Program-made: the position numbers and the translations under genes
Notes under the pieces: generated by a model
The model's database searches: none
The model's input: only the letters and a program-made list of their open reading frames with translations
What the model was told of the DNA's origin: nothing
Part shown: piece by piece, positions 1-10,600 of the stretch
Position numbering within the stretch: the stretch's first letter is position 1
Layout: the number at the start of each line of letters is the position of its first letter
Source: Agrobacterium rubi TR3 = NBRC 13261
GTDB lineage: Bacteria; Pseudomonadota; Alphaproteobacteria; Rhizobiales; Rhizobiaceae
Direction of reading: 5' to 3'
DNA length: 64,000 bases
Assembly: GCF_000739935.1 (NCBI RefSeq)
Contig: NZ_BBJU01000017.1
Coordinates: 62,001 to 126,000, forward strand

Positions 1-1
1 G

Positions 2-1036
2 TTTCCATACCTTGTCGAGATCGAACTTCCAAGCGGCAAGCGTGTCGGCTTTTCGCTGGCAACCAGCCATCGCGGCGACGGCTTTGCCCGCGCAGGCGTT
101 ATCAAGGATGCAGGCGACGACCCTGATGTGACCCATGGCGCGCTGTTGGAAAGCACCGTGCGCCCCGGCAGACAGGGCACGGGCATCACCTTTAAGGCAG
201 GCGTGGGTGTCGGCACCGTCACCCGTCCGGGTTTACCGCTGGCAGTCGGCGAGCCTGCCATCAACCCCGTGCCGCGCAAGATGATCGAAAAGGCCATCCA
301 CGAAGTTGCTGGAGAAAATGCCGATTTCGAGGTGGAGATATCGGTGGAGGATGGCGAGAAGATCGCAGAGAAGACGCTGAATGGCAGGCTGGGCATTCTC
401 GGTGGCATTTCGATCCTCGGCACCACTGGCATCGTCATTCCCTTCTCCTGTTCCGCCTGGATTCACTCCATCTGGCGCGGCATAGACGTGGCCCGCGCCG
501 AAGGGCTGACCCACATTCTCGGTGCCACCGGCAATGCCTCTGAAAAGGCGGGACAGGCCCTGCATGGCCTGCCGGAAACGGCGCTGATCGACATGGGCGA
601 CTTCATCGGCGGCATGCTGAAATATCTGCGAACTCACCCGGTCGAAAAACTGACCATTGCCGGTGGCGTTGCCAAGATGACGAAGCTGGCCCAGGGCATG
701 CTGGACGTCCACTCCAAGCGGGGGCTTGCCGATCTGCATGCGCTGGCGAAGCTTGCCATGGAGGCGGGCGGCGATGACGGGCTAGCCGATGCCATCCGCC
801 ACGCCAACACCGTGTCCCATGCCTTTACGATGTCTGAAGCCGCAGGCATCGACCTTGGCGCAACGGTTGCCGCCAATGCGTGGAAAACAGCTGCCGACGC
901 GCTGAATACGCCCGGCATGTCGCTAGAAATTCTGGTCTTCGACCGGGATGGCGTGCTGAAAGGGCGATCAGGCTTTGCGCCGTCAGCGCATCACGTCTCG
1001 GCTTTTCCTTCCGGCGAGCGGAATCGGCGAACATAA
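2..1036 (+). CDS. cbiD: Cobalt-precorrin-5B C1-methyltransferase CbiD, 5' partial
   Basis: The reading frame is open from base 2, so the start lies upstream of the window; an internal ATG at 128 is not the true start. The protein contains the CbiD features [29 protein letters not shown] and a long helical C-terminal half. CbiD methylates C1 of the corrin ring and releases the two-carbon fragment during ring contraction in the cobalt-early pathway. Here it sits in a cluster whose other enzymes (CobG, CobN) are of the oxygen-dependent type, and no cobF is visible. It presumably replaces CobF, as known for other rhizobia. The last 46 bases overlap the 3' end of convergent cobM. Confidence 0.93.
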   Translation, partial: FPYLVEIELPSGKRVGFSLATSHRGDGFARAGVIKDAGDDPDVTHGALLESTVRPGRQGTGITFKAGVGVGTVTRPGLPLAVGEPAINPVPRKMIEKAIHEVAGENADFEVEISVEDGEKIAEKTLNGRLGILGGISILGTTGIVIPFSCSAWIHSIWRGIDVARAEGLTHILGATGNASEKAGQALHGLPETALIDMGDFIGGMLKYLRTHPVEKLTIAGGVAKMTKLAQGMLDVHSKRGLADLHALAKLAMEAGGDDGLADAIRHANTVSHAFTMSEAAGIDLGATVAANAWKTAADALNTPGMSLEILVFDRDGVLKGRSGFAPSAHHVSAFPSGERNRRT

Positions 1037-1764
1037 TCCGTGCTGTAAAGCGCGCTTTCGCGGAAGTCCTGCGAGGCCAAGCCCTTGCCCACGAAAATCA
1101 GTGCCGTGCGTTCCACAGGTTCTTCCGCAAGCTTGGCCTCGATGTCGCCAAGGGTGCCGATGATCACGCGCTCTTCCGGCCACGAAGCACGGACCACGAT
1201 AACAACCGGGCAATCCGCGCCGTAAAGCGGCGTCAGTTCCTCGACCACCTGCGCAATGGCGTGGATGGCGAGGTGAATGGCGAGCGTGGCGCCTGTCGCC
1301 CCGAAAGCCCTCAGATTTTCCCCCTCCGGCATTTTCGATGCGCGACCGGAAATGCGGGTCAGGATGAGGCTTTGCGCCACTTCCGGCACCGTCAGTTCTT
1401 TTCTCAAACTGGCGGCGGCGGCGGCAAAGGAGGGAACGCCGGGTGTGACGGTGTAATCCAGCCCCAGCCGCTCCAGTCTGCGGATTTGCTCACCCATCGC
1501 GCTCCAGACGGAGAGGTCGCCGGAATGAAGCCGGGCAACATCCTTGCCGTCACGGGCGGCCGCGACAAATTCGGCCTCGATCTCATCCAGCGAAAGCGCT
1601 GCGGTATCGATGATGCGTGCACCGGGTGGGCAATAGTCGATCAGGGCTTTCGGCACCAGCGAACCCGCATAGAGGCAGACGGGGCAAGCGGCGATGAGAT
1701 CGCGCCCGCGCACGGTGATCAGGTCTGCGGCACCGGGGCCAGCACCGATAAAATGAACCGTCAT
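991..1764 (-). CDS. cobM: Precorrin-4 C11-methyltransferase
   Basis: A 257-residue SAM-dependent tetrapyrrole methylase. The N-terminus carries the [18 protein letters not shown] motif, and the downstream [10 protein letters not shown] and [12 protein letters not shown] segments are diagnostic of CobM/CbiF. It methylates C11 of precorrin-4 to give precorrin-5. It is the last gene of the cobL-cobE-cobM run: its ATG overlaps the cobE stop codon by four bases (ATGA), which suggests translational coupling. Its 3' end overlaps convergent cbiD by 46 bases. The length is normal for the family and no defect is visible. Confidence 0.95.
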   Translation of the reverse strand: MTVHFIGAGPGAADLITVRGRDLIAACPVCLYAGSLVPKALIDYCPPGARIIDTAALSLDEIEAEFVAAARDGKDVARLHSGDLSVWSAMGEQIRRLERLGLDYTVTPGVPSFAAAAASLRKELTVPEVAQSLILTRISGRASKMPEGENLRAFGATGATLAIHLAIHAIAQVVEELTPLYGADCPVVIVVRASWPEERVIIGTLGDIEAKLAEEPVERTALIFVGKGLASQDFRESALYSTDYVRRFRSPEGKAET

Positions 1765-2138
1765 GGTTGGTCTCCTGACACGGCAATCGCAATGGTAATA
1801 TCGCCCAGCACAGAACGCGGCGCGATGAGCTTTGAATTCGGGCCACAGGCGGCAAGCGCCGACGCTTCGCTGAGACTTGGGGAGCCGGAATGCTTCAGGC
1901 TTGTTTCCGAGCGCGTGACCGTGCGTTCGCCCGCAGCTTCAAAATCCGCCTGCGCCACCACGACGAGGGCCATGCCTAAGCGTGTTGCTGCCTCCAGCAG
2001 ACCCGGTTCATCGCCCTTGATCGGCGCTGTCGCGATGAAGTCGATCTTCACGTGATGAGCAAGGGCAACCTCGTGCAACGCGGCCATGATGGCGTGTGCG
2101 CCAACGCCCTTGCGACATCCGATACCGGCGACGATCAT
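1761..2138 (-). CDS. cobE: Cobalamin biosynthesis protein CobE (CbiG C-terminal domain)
   Basis: A small protein of about 125 residues starting [17 protein letters not shown], the glycine-rich start of the CobE/CbiG C-terminal family. CobE is needed for cobalamin synthesis in Pseudomonas denitrificans, but its exact step is less well defined than those of its neighbours. I chose the ATG at 2138 because it overlaps the cobL stop codon as ATGA, the coupling used throughout this cluster. An alternative ATG at 2156 would add six residues. The 3' end overlaps cobM by four bases. A second conserved stretch, [15 protein letters not shown], is typical of the family. Confidence 0.9.
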   Translation of the reverse strand: MIVAGIGCRKGVGAHAIMAALHEVALAHHVKIDFIATAPIKGDEPGLLEAATRLGMALVVVAQADFEAAGERTVTRSETSLKHSGSPSLSEASALAACGPNSKLIAPRSVLGDITIAIAVSGDQP

Positions 2139-3391
2139 GGCTTGACCCACGACCATTGCGTAACCGGCATCGATGGCCGCCAGCCCTGCATGGTGCCGAC
2201 AGGCGACGCACGTGCCACGTCTAGCCGGATCAGCGAACCACCAAGCCGGGCTTGTGCGGCAAGCAGAACCGCTTCCATTTCGAGCGTTACCGCATTGGCG
2301 ACCAACCGGCCACCGGATTTGAGCGCGGCAATGGCACCGTCCAGCACGCCGTCTTCACTGCCTCCACCGCCGATGAAAATCGCATCCGGTGCTGGCAGGC
2401 CTTCAAAAGCATCCGGCGCTGTCCCGATTACCACCTCTAGACCCGGCACGCCGAAAGTCTCGGCATTGCGGCTGGCCCGTTCGGCGCGCTCCGGGTGTTG
2501 CTCGATGGCGATGGCGCGAAGGGAAGGGTGCGCTAGCATCCATTCGATGCCGATCGAGCCCGATCCGGCACCGATGTCCCACAGCAATTCGCCATGGCGT
2601 GGCGACAGGGATGACAGCGTCACAGCGCGGATTTCCCGCTTGGTGATCTGGCCGTCATGTTCGAAAAGCGCGTCGTCCAGCCCCTGCGCATAGCTGAGCA
2701 CGCGTGATGTCTCGTCGGCGGCGACCTCGATGGCCACGACATTGAGCGGGTCGATAGTGTCGAAGGCGAAGCCCCTTGCCTCTGCGTTGCGCACCCGCTG
2801 ATGCGGACCACCCAAGGCCTCCAGCAGTGTGAAGCGTGAGCCCCCGAAACCTGCCTCCGACACGAGCGCTGCCAGCAGGGCAGGGGCGTTTTCATCCGAC
2901 GTCAGCGCGATGAGCTTTGCGCCAGGGTGCAGATGCGGGCGGATGAGATCGATGGAGCGGCCATGCAACGATACGCATTCCACATCCTGCAACGCCCAGC
3001 CCAGCCGTGATGCTGCGAGCGAAAAGGCCGAGGGAGCAGGGTAAGACACGGTTTCTTCCGCCGCAACTTGCCGCAACAGGGTAACGCCGACGCCGTAGTG
3101 GAAAGGGTCGCCGGAGGCGAGCACGCAGACGTTTCGATTTCGCAGCGCCACCACATCGCTCATGGCGACGTCGAACGGCGCAGGCCATGGCCGTGCTTCT
3201 CCGCGAATAGCGTCTGCCGCCAGCGCCAGATGCCGCCTGCCGCCAAAGACGAACTCGGCATTCTTGATGGCTGCGCGCGCTGCACTCCCTAGGCCCAACA
3301 AGCCGTCTTCGCCGATTCCGACGATAGAAAGCCAGGGCGCTACAGTCTTTTCGGTGGATGAAGCACTCAATCCCGCATATTCAGAGACCAT
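2135..3391 (-). CDS. cobL: Precorrin-6Y C5,15-methyltransferase (decarboxylating)
   Basis: A two-domain protein of about 418 residues. The N-terminal half is a CbiE-like methylase (LSIVGIGEDGLLGLG, LASGDPFHYGVGVTL). The C-terminal half is a CbiT-like Rossmann methyltransferase and decarboxylase (LLWDIGAGSGSIGIEWML, DAIFIGGGGSEDGV). It methylates C5 and C15 and decarboxylates the C12 side chain. I place the start at MVSEYAG (3391), which has a GGAG Shine-Dalgarno sequence about eight bases upstream; in-frame ATGs further upstream would run into cobK. This start shares CATG with the divergent cobK start, so there is no intergenic DNA between the two genes. Confidence 0.93.
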   Translation of the reverse strand: MVSEYAGLSASSTEKTVAPWLSIVGIGEDGLLGLGSAARAAIKNAEFVFGGRRHLALAADAIRGEARPWPAPFDVAMSDVVALRNRNVCVLASGDPFHYGVGVTLLRQVAAEETVSYPAPSAFSLAASRLGWALQDVECVSLHGRSIDLIRPHLHPGAKLIALTSDENAPALLAALVSEAGFGGSRFTLLEALGGPHQRVRNAEARGFAFDTIDPLNVVAIEVAADETSRVLSYAQGLDDALFEHDGQITKREIRAVTLSSLSPRHGELLWDIGAGSGSIGIEWMLAHPSLRAIAIEQHPERAERASRNAETFGVPGLEVVIGTAPDAFEGLPAPDAIFIGGGGSEDGVLDGAIAALKSGGRLVANAVTLEMEAVLLAAQARLGGSLIRLDVARASPVGTMQGWRPSMPVTQWSWVKP

Positions 3392-4157
3392 GACACGCTC
3401 CATACTCATTCTTGGTGGCACGGCGGATGCCCGTATCCTGGCTGGCAGACTGGCCGGCGAATCCGGCTATCGTCTTCTGTTGTCCATGGCTGGTCGCACC
3501 CGTGATCCCGTTGCGCAACCGGTGCCTATGCGCAGCGGTGGCTTTGGTGGCGCGAGCGGGCTGGCGCGTTTCATCGAGGACAACGCCTTCGATCTGCTGG
3601 TCGATGCCACCCATCCCTATGCCGCGCGCATATCGGCCAATGCGGTCGAGGCGGCAGGCATAGCTGAAGTGCCGCTGGTGGCCCTGGAGCGTCCGGCGTG
3701 GGTGAGGACGCCGGGAGGCGATTGGCGCGAGGTGCCCGACGTCGACAGTGCCGTCACCGCTCTCGGGCAGGAAAGCTGCACCGCGTTTCTGGCCCTTGGC
3801 CGTCAGGAACTGCTGCCCTTTGAGGCCGCACCACAGCACCACTATCTCATTCGCAGCGTCGATCCCGTCGAGCCGCCGCTTGTCGTGCCCCAAGCGCGCT
3901 ACATCACGGCCCGTGGACCCTTTGCTCTCGCCGATGAAATCGCCATGTTGCGCGAAAATGGCATTGAGGCGGTGGTCTGCAAAAACTCCGGCGGGGCGGC
4001 GGCCTACGGCAAGATCGAGGCGGCGCGGCAGCTGGGCATTCCCGTCATCATGATCGCACGTCCCGCGCATCCCTGTGGTGACACGGTCTCCGATATCGAC
4101 ACTGCGCTCAGCGCCATCCGCCATCAGCTTTCCCTTTTGGACGAGCGCGGCGAATAG
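3390..4157 (+). CDS. cobK: Precorrin-6A reductase
   Basis: A 255-residue protein starting MTRSILILGGTADARILAG, the nucleotide-binding start of CobK/CbiJ. Further motifs are DATHPYAARIS and VCKNSGGAAAYGKI. It reduces precorrin-6A to precorrin-6B with NADPH. The reading frame extends 76 codons upstream, but that part is antisense to cobL and has no family similarity, so the ATG at 3390 is preferred. The start overlaps the cobL start (CATG) and the 3' end overlaps convergent cobJ by 34 bases. cobK is therefore enclosed on both sides by opposite-strand genes, and its promoter must lie inside cobL. Confidence 0.94.
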   Translation: MTRSILILGGTADARILAGRLAGESGYRLLLSMAGRTRDPVAQPVPMRSGGFGGASGLARFIEDNAFDLLVDATHPYAARISANAVEAAGIAEVPLVALERPAWVRTPGGDWREVPDVDSAVTALGQESCTAFLALGRQELLPFEAAPQHHYLIRSVDPVEPPLVVPQARYITARGPFALADEIAMLRENGIEAVVCKNSGGAAAYGKIEAARQLGIPVIMIARPAHPCGDTVSDIDTALSAIRHQLSLLDERGE

Positions 4158-4885
4158 ACGATCGGCGCTTGTCCATCACGCTCGATCAACCGTGTTTCGA
4201 CGGAGCCGACGATGATGCAGGTGGCCATATCAGCCATGTCGCTTGCGGCTTGTCCCAGCGGCACCACGCGCATGCGCTCATCCGCACGGCCTGCTGCGCG
4301 CCCGAAAATGACGGGCACGGTTTCAGGCAGATGGGCGCGCAACACATCGAACGCCGTCGCAAGCTGGTGAGGTCGGGCCTTGCTGACGGGATTGTAGAAG
4401 GCCATGACAAACCCGGCCTCAGCCGCAGCAATCAGTCTTTTTTCGATCAGCGACCATGGCTTGAGATTGTCCGACAGCGAAATAGCACAAAAATCATGCC
4501 CTAGAGGCGCACCCGCACGCGCCGCCACCGCCAGCATGGCCGTGACGCCGGGAACGACGTGGAAGTCGATATCGCGCCATTCGACGGGGCCGTTCTCGAT
4601 GGCCTCGCAGACGGCAGCGGCCATGGCGAACACACCGGGATCACCGCCCGAAACGACGCAAACTTTACCACCGGCAGCAGCGATGGTCAGCGCGGCCTGC
4701 GCCCGGGAAAGCTCTTCGCGATTGTCCGAGGCATGACGGCGTTGATGGGGCCCAAGCGCCAGACGGTCGAGATAGGGAATATAGCCGAAGAAATCGTCCG
4801 CCTCACGCACGGCGGCGTGTGCTTCCGGCGTGATCTGGTCCGGGCTACCGGGCCCAAGCCCGACAACCGTCAACCGCCCGCTCAT
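4124..4885 (-). CDS. cobJ: Precorrin-3B C17-methyltransferase
   Basis: A 253-residue tetrapyrrole methylase with an N-terminal VVGLGPGSPDQITPEA motif and the CobJ/CbiH segments FFGYIPYLDRL, VSGGDPGVFAMA and VVPGVTAMLA. It methylates C17 and drives ring contraction of precorrin-3B to precorrin-4. It is the last gene of the riboswitch-led operon (DUF1636-cobWNGHIJ). Its start overlaps the cobI stop by four bases and its 3' end overlaps cobK by 34 bases. It has normal length and no missing motif. Confidence 0.95.
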   Translation of the reverse strand: MSGRLTVVGLGPGSPDQITPEAHAAVREADDFFGYIPYLDRLALGPHQRRHASDNREELSRAQAALTIAAAGGKVCVVSGGDPGVFAMAAAVCEAIENGPVEWRDIDFHVVPGVTAMLAVAARAGAPLGHDFCAISLSDNLKPWSLIEKRLIAAAEAGFVMAFYNPVSKARPHQLATAFDVLRAHLPETVPVIFGRAAGRADERMRVVPLGQAASDMADMATCIIVGSVETRLIERDGQAPIVYSPRSSKRES

Positions 4886-5661
4886 GCCGTTTCACCGACA
4901 GGGCGATCTTTCCAGCCGGGAACGAGAACCAGCGAGAAATAGGGCGCGGGCGATGCATCGCGTTCGATGAGCCTCATGGCATGGCCATTTTCCATCGTGC
5001 CGCGTTCGACATAAAGCGCGCTGTGCAGCTTGCCTGCTTTTTCGAGCGCCCGGCAAATTTTCGGCAGGTTGCGCCCGACCTTCATGATCACGGCGCCATC
5101 GGTGCCGGACAGGCGTTCGGTCAATGTTTCCTCGCCCAGCGTCCCCGGCAACACGCTCAAGATATCGTCGCCCTGCACAAGCGGCAGACCCGCCATGGAC
5201 CAGCAACCGGACATGGCCGTGATACCGGCGACAACTTCCGCAGGGTAGGCCGGGGCCAGCCGCAGATGCAAGTGCATGTAGGAGCCGTAAAACAGCGGAT
5301 CACCTTCCGACAGCACCGCGACGCTGCGACCGGCATCCAGATGAACGGCGATATCGCGCGCCGACTGATCAAAGAAGGCCGCGATGGCGCCTCTGTAGTC
5401 GTCTCCATTCTTGTCACTCTCGACCGTGACGGGGTAGACCAGTGGCATTTCCAGCGTGCCGGGGCGGATGAAGCTTTCGACGATACCGCGTCCATTGCCC
5501 TTGCTACCCTTCTTGCAGAAGAAGGCGACGACATCGGCATTCTCGATAGCACGCACCGCTTTCAGCGTCAAAAGCTCGGGATCACCGGGGCCTGTGCCGA
5601 CACCGATCAGCTTGCCCTTCAGCACCGGCTGCGCCGCCGGATCGAACAAGGCCGCACTCAT
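4882..5661 (-). CDS. cobI: Precorrin-2 C20-methyltransferase
   Basis: A 259-residue methylase with GKLIGVGTGPGDPELLTLK near the N-terminus, followed by LSEGDPLFYGSYMHL and VVAGITAMSGC, as in CobI/CbiL. It adds the C20 methyl group to precorrin-2, the first dedicated step of the pathway present in this window. It lies between cobH and cobJ with four-base ATGA overlaps on both sides, so it is almost certainly cotranscribed and translationally coupled. The first 15 residues before the motif are normal for rhizobial forms. Confidence 0.95.
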   Translation of the reverse strand: MSAALFDPAAQPVLKGKLIGVGTGPGDPELLTLKAVRAIENADVVAFFCKKGSKGNGRGIVESFIRPGTLEMPLVYPVTVESDKNGDDYRGAIAAFFDQSARDIAVHLDAGRSVAVLSEGDPLFYGSYMHLHLRLAPAYPAEVVAGITAMSGCWSMAGLPLVQGDDILSVLPGTLGEETLTERLSGTDGAVIMKVGRNLPKICRALEKAGKLHSALYVERGTMENGHAMRLIERDASPAPYFSLVLVPGWKDRPVGETA

Positions 5662-6290
5662 AGCCCGGCCCTCGCAATGGCGTTGATGGCAGCCGCTGTC
5701 ATGGCAGAGCCACCCAGGCGGCCCTTGACGATGGCATAGGGTATGCCGAGCGGACTCTCCTCAAGCGCATCCTTGGATTCCGCCGCACCGACGAAACCGA
5801 CAGGCATGCCAATAATGGCGGCGGGGCGGGGAGCGCCTCGCTCCAGCATTTCCAGCAGATAAAAAAGCGCGGTGGGCGCGTTGCCTATGGCAACCAGCGC
5901 ACCTTCCATCTGGTCGACCCAGAGATCGAGCGCGGCTGCAGACCGGGTATTGCCGATCTGCTTGGCAAGGTCGGGCGTGCGCAGATCGCGCAGCGTGCAG
6001 ATTACCGGATTGCCAGCGGGCAACCGCGCATGTGTAACCCCATGCGCCACCATATTGGCATCGCACAGGATCGGCTTGCCAGCCAGAAGCGCGCCACGTG
6101 CGGCATCCACGAAGTCAGGCGAAAAACGGAAGTGCTGCGCGGCTTCCACCTGCCCGCAGGCGTGGATCATCCTGATAGCGATATCGGCCTGATCCGGCGT
6201 AAAAGCCGTCAGGTCCGCCTCTTCGCGGATCATCGCAAAGGAGCGCTCATAGATCGCGTTGCCATCGCGGATATAGTCGTATTCAGTCAT
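5658..6290 (-). CDS. cobH: Precorrin-8X methylmutase
   Basis: A 210-residue protein starting MTEYDYIRDGNAIYERSF, the typical CobH/CbiC start. His43 in MIHACGQVEAA matches the catalytic histidine that moves the methyl group from C11 to C12, giving hydrogenobyrinic acid. Other family segments are ILCDANMVAHGVT and IIGMPVGFVGAAESK. It lies between cobG and cobI, with four-base overlaps at both ends. Length and motifs are complete. Confidence 0.95.
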   Translation of the reverse strand: MTEYDYIRDGNAIYERSFAMIREEADLTAFTPDQADIAIRMIHACGQVEAAQHFRFSPDFVDAARGALLAGKPILCDANMVAHGVTHARLPAGNPVICTLRDLRTPDLAKQIGNTRSAAALDLWVDQMEGALVAIGNAPTALFYLLEMLERGAPRPAAIIGMPVGFVGAAESKDALEESPLGIPYAIVKGRLGGSAMTAAAINAIARAGL

Positions 6291-7690
6291 CTCGTATCCT
6301 GTCGGAGCGCCGCTACGATCCGCTCCTTGCCGAGACGGGCAAGCAGGGTGCGGGCATTTTCTCCGGGCTTATGTTCTTTTTCATATAATCGGGCAAGCCG
6401 CGAAAGTGCCGCCTTGCGGTCAGCGAGCGGCAAAACCGCCTGCGGTGTGTCGGAAACGCGACCTGAAAAGGTAAGGGCCAGCCCTTCGGACGAGCCCGCA
6501 AAGGCCAGTGTGGCAGGCGTTGGGTGCGCGCAACCCTTACCGCAGCCCGAAAGATGCAGCGTAAACGAGCCATCCAGCAAGGACGCACAGTCCGTCGCCG
6601 CATGTTCGGCTAGGTCTCGCGTGGAGATAACCCCCGAAGCGCAGGCCGGTTTTCCAGCGCAGACGGCGATGGAAGAGCGCGGATCATCGGCACCGGTCAC
6701 AAAACCGGCGTCCCGCGCATGATCGAGAAGGGCCCGGCATGCCTCATGGCTGCCGGTGAAAAACATGGCATGCGCTGGCCCGGGCCGCAAACGCTGTAGT
6801 CCCAGTGTCGAAGCATGGTGGCAAAGGGCAGCGAGCATGTCTGCGCCGATTTGCCCGAAGGCGGGCGCAACAACTGCTGCAAACACATCGTTCGAAAGGC
6901 GCATAATACCGTAGGGACGTGCGTTGTTACAACGGGCGACGGTAGTGGCATACGGAGCGTTGGCCCCCTTATCCGACCTTTCAGGCAAACGCCTCACGTC
7001 GACCAATCGACCCGCACATACGGCCCGTACCTGTTCAATATCCAGGTCACGACCGCGCGTATCAGAACCCCGTTCGGCAAGACACATCAGAAGATCAATC
7101 ACGCTATCGGCAACATGTTCCGTCCGCAGCAAACCCGCCTGCAACGCCTTATCTTCGGCGCCACCCAGCATGAGTTGCCAAAACACGTGATCGCTGACAC
7201 GAGTGGCCTTGAGCCTGATATCCGCAAGCAGATCACCCATGTCCACAAGACCACCGCCATCGACGATGACGGACAACTTCGCAGCCAGCTTTTCATGCAG
7301 TTGAAGCGCATCCGCTCGCGCGCATATCCGGCTTACGATATCGCGCGTATCGGCAATTTCCGTTTGGTCGATCCCGGTGAGGGGCGATGTTTCCACCGTC
7401 AATCCCTGCCGCAATGGCAGATCAAGAGCGAGAACATCGCGTTCCAGAGCCTCGGCGCTCTCAGCCGTCAGGCCACGAAATTGCAGCCCGCCCCGCGCGG
7501 TGATGTCCATCAGCCCGTTGCCGTGCTGGATTGCGAGGGCGCACAGCGCCTCCAGATCAGAGGGCGAGATAGGATCCGTGAAGGCGATGCGCGATAAAAG
7601 TCCGTCCCCCGTCTGCATCGGAGCCGACAGGGCCGGGCAAACGCCGCGACGCGTGAAAGGCTGGACATCCACAGGGCCGAAAGCACTCAT
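6287..7690 (-). CDS. cobG: Precorrin-3B synthase
   Basis: A 467-residue member of the nitrite/sulfite reductase fold. The first part has the ferredoxin-like repeat (RRGVCPALSAPMQTGDGLL). The C-terminal half carries four cysteines, two in VCAGKPACASG and two in LSGCGKGCAHP, the arrangement that binds the Fe-S cluster. CobG uses oxygen to hydroxylate C20 and form the gamma-lactone of precorrin-3B, so its presence marks the aerobic route. Its electron donor is not well defined in the family; the Cys-rich DUF1636 gene at the head of this operon is a candidate. It overlaps cobN and cobH by four bases each. Confidence 0.94.
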   Translation of the reverse strand: MSAFGPVDVQPFTRRGVCPALSAPMQTGDGLLSRIAFTDPISPSDLEALCALAIQHGNGLMDITARGGLQFRGLTAESAEALERDVLALDLPLRQGLTVETSPLTGIDQTEIADTRDIVSRICARADALQLHEKLAAKLSVIVDGGGLVDMGDLLADIRLKATRVSDHVFWQLMLGGAEDKALQAGLLRTEHVADSVIDLLMCLAERGSDTRGRDLDIEQVRAVCAGRLVDVRRLPERSDKGANAPYATTVARCNNARPYGIMRLSNDVFAAVVAPAFGQIGADMLAALCHHASTLGLQRLRPGPAHAMFFTGSHEACRALLDHARDAGFVTGADDPRSSIAVCAGKPACASGVISTRDLAEHAATDCASLLDGSFTLHLSGCGKGCAHPTPATLAFAGSSEGLALTFSGRVSDTPQAVLPLADRKAALSRLARLYEKEHKPGENARTLLARLGKERIVAALRQDTR

Positions 7691-10600
7691 GCCTCTACCC
7701 TCGCCGATTTCGGCGCAACGAGCATTTCCAGCTCTGCATCCACGGCATTGCGGCGGCTGTGCCAGAGGCCGCGGCGGCGGGCAGAGAGAAAACGCTGCGC
7801 CATCACCTCTGCCGCCTGCGGGTTTTCCCGTAGAATGAAATCTCTGATATCCTCATTGCCGAAATAGGCGTCGTAGACCGCTTCTATCAATGAGGACGAC
7901 ACCGCGTGAGTGGTCTCGGCAAAGCCGATCAGCCTGTCGACCGTCTCGGCAAATTCCGCAGCACCGCGCGGCCCGTGCCGCATCTGCCCGGCAATGAAGC
8001 GCGGATTGATGGCGCGGGCGCGCACCACGCGGGTAATGGCCTGCGCAATGGAACGGGCGCGGGGACGCGCGGGATCGGTCGTATCGAGCGCCACGACATC
8101 GGCGGATTGCCCAAGGGCCGCCTTGGCTGCCGCAAAGCCACCGATAAAGGCGACGTCGGACGAACCATCGAGCAGATCACGGCCCGGATCGTCGCCCGTA
8201 TGAACCAGAAGATCGGCCTTTTCCACTTGGCCTGCAAAGCTGGCATCGGCAAACACACCAAGCCCGTTCGCCCCGCCAAAAGCATGGCTTGCGGCGTCCA
8301 GATAGATCTGGCCCAGCTCTTCGCGCGCATCCCAGCGCCCGTTTGCCAGCTTTTCCTCGATGCCAGCACCGTAGGTGCCGGGTGCCGAACCGAAAATGCG
8401 GGCAGGGATACGGCCGAGGCTGGCGGCCTCTTCTCCCAAGGGGTTATCACCCGGTGATTCTTCACGGCGCGCAATGGCTTTTGCGGCAGCATCCAGCAGG
8501 GCAATCAGCGCCGGAAACATATCGCGGAACAGGCCGGAAATGCGGAATGTCACATCTACGCGGGGCCTTCCCAAAGCCGCTGGCGGCAGCACTTCGATGC
8601 CCGTGACGCGGCCCGTGCCTTGATCATAGATCGGTCGTGCGCCCATCAGGTGCAGCGCCTGGCCGACATCTTCGCCGCCATTGCGCAGAGAGGCCGAGCC
8701 CCAGAGATCGAAGACGATATTCCTCGGCCAATCGCCATGGCTTTGCAGATGGTGCCGCAAGACTTCTTCACCCGCCATGCGGCCCAGCTCGAAAGCGGTC
8801 GGGGTCGGCATGGTGCGCGGGTCGGCAGCGTAAAGATTACGCCCCGTCGGCAACACATCCAGCCGTCCGCGCGCTGGCGCACCAGATGGGCCGGGCGTAA
8901 TGTGCCGTCCGTTGAGAGCAGCCAACAAAGACACTTTTTCCGCTATCGCACTATTACGCCTGAAGACATCCGGCTCATCATCCGCGCAGCGACCGAACAC
9001 ATGCTGGCCGTCCTTGATCGCGAAATCCTTGAGATCGCAGAGAAACGCATCGATGCGTGACAGTGCGGTATCGGCATCATCCTGCGTGTCGATACCGGCA
9101 TCGGCTGCTAATCCCGTTTCCTGCGCCTTTTCGAAGATCAGTTTGGCCAACCGGTCGCGGCGGCGACGGTCCAAACCATCGGCCTGGGCATATTCGTCGA
9201 CAAGCTGTTCCAACGCCATCTGCTCCGACGAAAGCCCGGCATCGACCAAGACGGGCGGAATATGCCCGATGGTCACAGCCGCGATGCGCCGCTTCGCAAC
9301 CGCCGCTTCCCCCGGATTGGAGACGATGAAGGGATAGATCACGGGCAGTGAGCCGGTGACGATTTCAGGGAAACAGGCTTGCGATAGCGCAACGGTCTTA
9401 CCTGGCAGCCATTCAAGCGTCCCATGGGCGCCGACGTGAATGACGGCATGCGCCTCGAGGCTTTTCCGCATCCAGGCCCCGAAGGCGACCAGCGCATGCC
9501 GAGGGGGCAGGGCCGGGTCGTGATAATCCACCCGCCGGTTTTCGTTCCGACCACGATCAGGCGCAAGAGCAACTGTTACGGAGCCGAATCGAGCCGCGCG
9601 GAAATGGAAGACACCATCTTTAACGGCCTCATCGTTTTCTGCATGGCCCCACGTCTCATCCAAAGCCAGATTGGCAGTTTGGGGCAGGGCGCTGCGAAAC
9701 GCTGAATACTCGGCCAGCCCAAAAGCAGCCGTCTCGCTTTCAACGCGGTCGAGCAAAGCCCGAGGCGTTTCGGGAATATCGCCCACCGCATAACCGGCAT
9801 CGCGCAGATCGCGCAACATCTCCAGAACACTCTGCGGCACGTCCAGACCCACCGCATAACCGGTGCGCCCCGGTGCGGCGCCGGGATAATCCGGTATCAA
9901 AATAACAATCCGCCGCTCTGATGGAGCCGCGTTTTTCAGCCGCAGAAATGAAGAAATGCGTTCAGCGACCTGTTCGACACGATCAGACTCCGGGCAATGC
10001 ACCAGCCCGCGCCCACCTTCTGGATCGGGCTGCTTGAAAGAGATCGCCCCGGCGAGAATGCGTCCATCCAGCTCCGGCAACACCACATGCATGGCCAGAT
10101 CGGACGGATTGAGGCCGCGCATGTTGTCCGCCCAGCCGTCCCGCCGGGTGGTGGCCATGATGACCTGAAAGGTCGCGACACCCAGCCGGTCAAACAGGCT
10201 TCTGCCATCGTCGTCCGAATGGCTGGCAAAGGCCGTGGCCGCAATCATCGCCGCTGGCTTCAAAGTGACAAGAGTGTCTTCCAGAAACCGGATCGCATCT
10301 GAGTCCTTCAAACCGCTGACGAAGATCGGCAGCGGCGAAAATCCGCGTGAGTTCAACGCTTCATAAAGCGCATCGATGGGGGCGACGTCTGCCGCCATCA
10401 GCATGGAACGGTAAAACAGGATAGGAACAAGCGCCATGCCGTCTTCACGGCCATCCAGCGCTGCCGGAAGGTCAACCACGCCTTCACCAGGCCGGTAGAA
10501 CCCGCATTTGGGCAAAGGTTCAGCGACGACATCCGGCCAGGCGCCTTCTCGCGCAAACGCAGCAAGCAATCTCGCAACCCGGTCCATATTCTCCGGCCCG

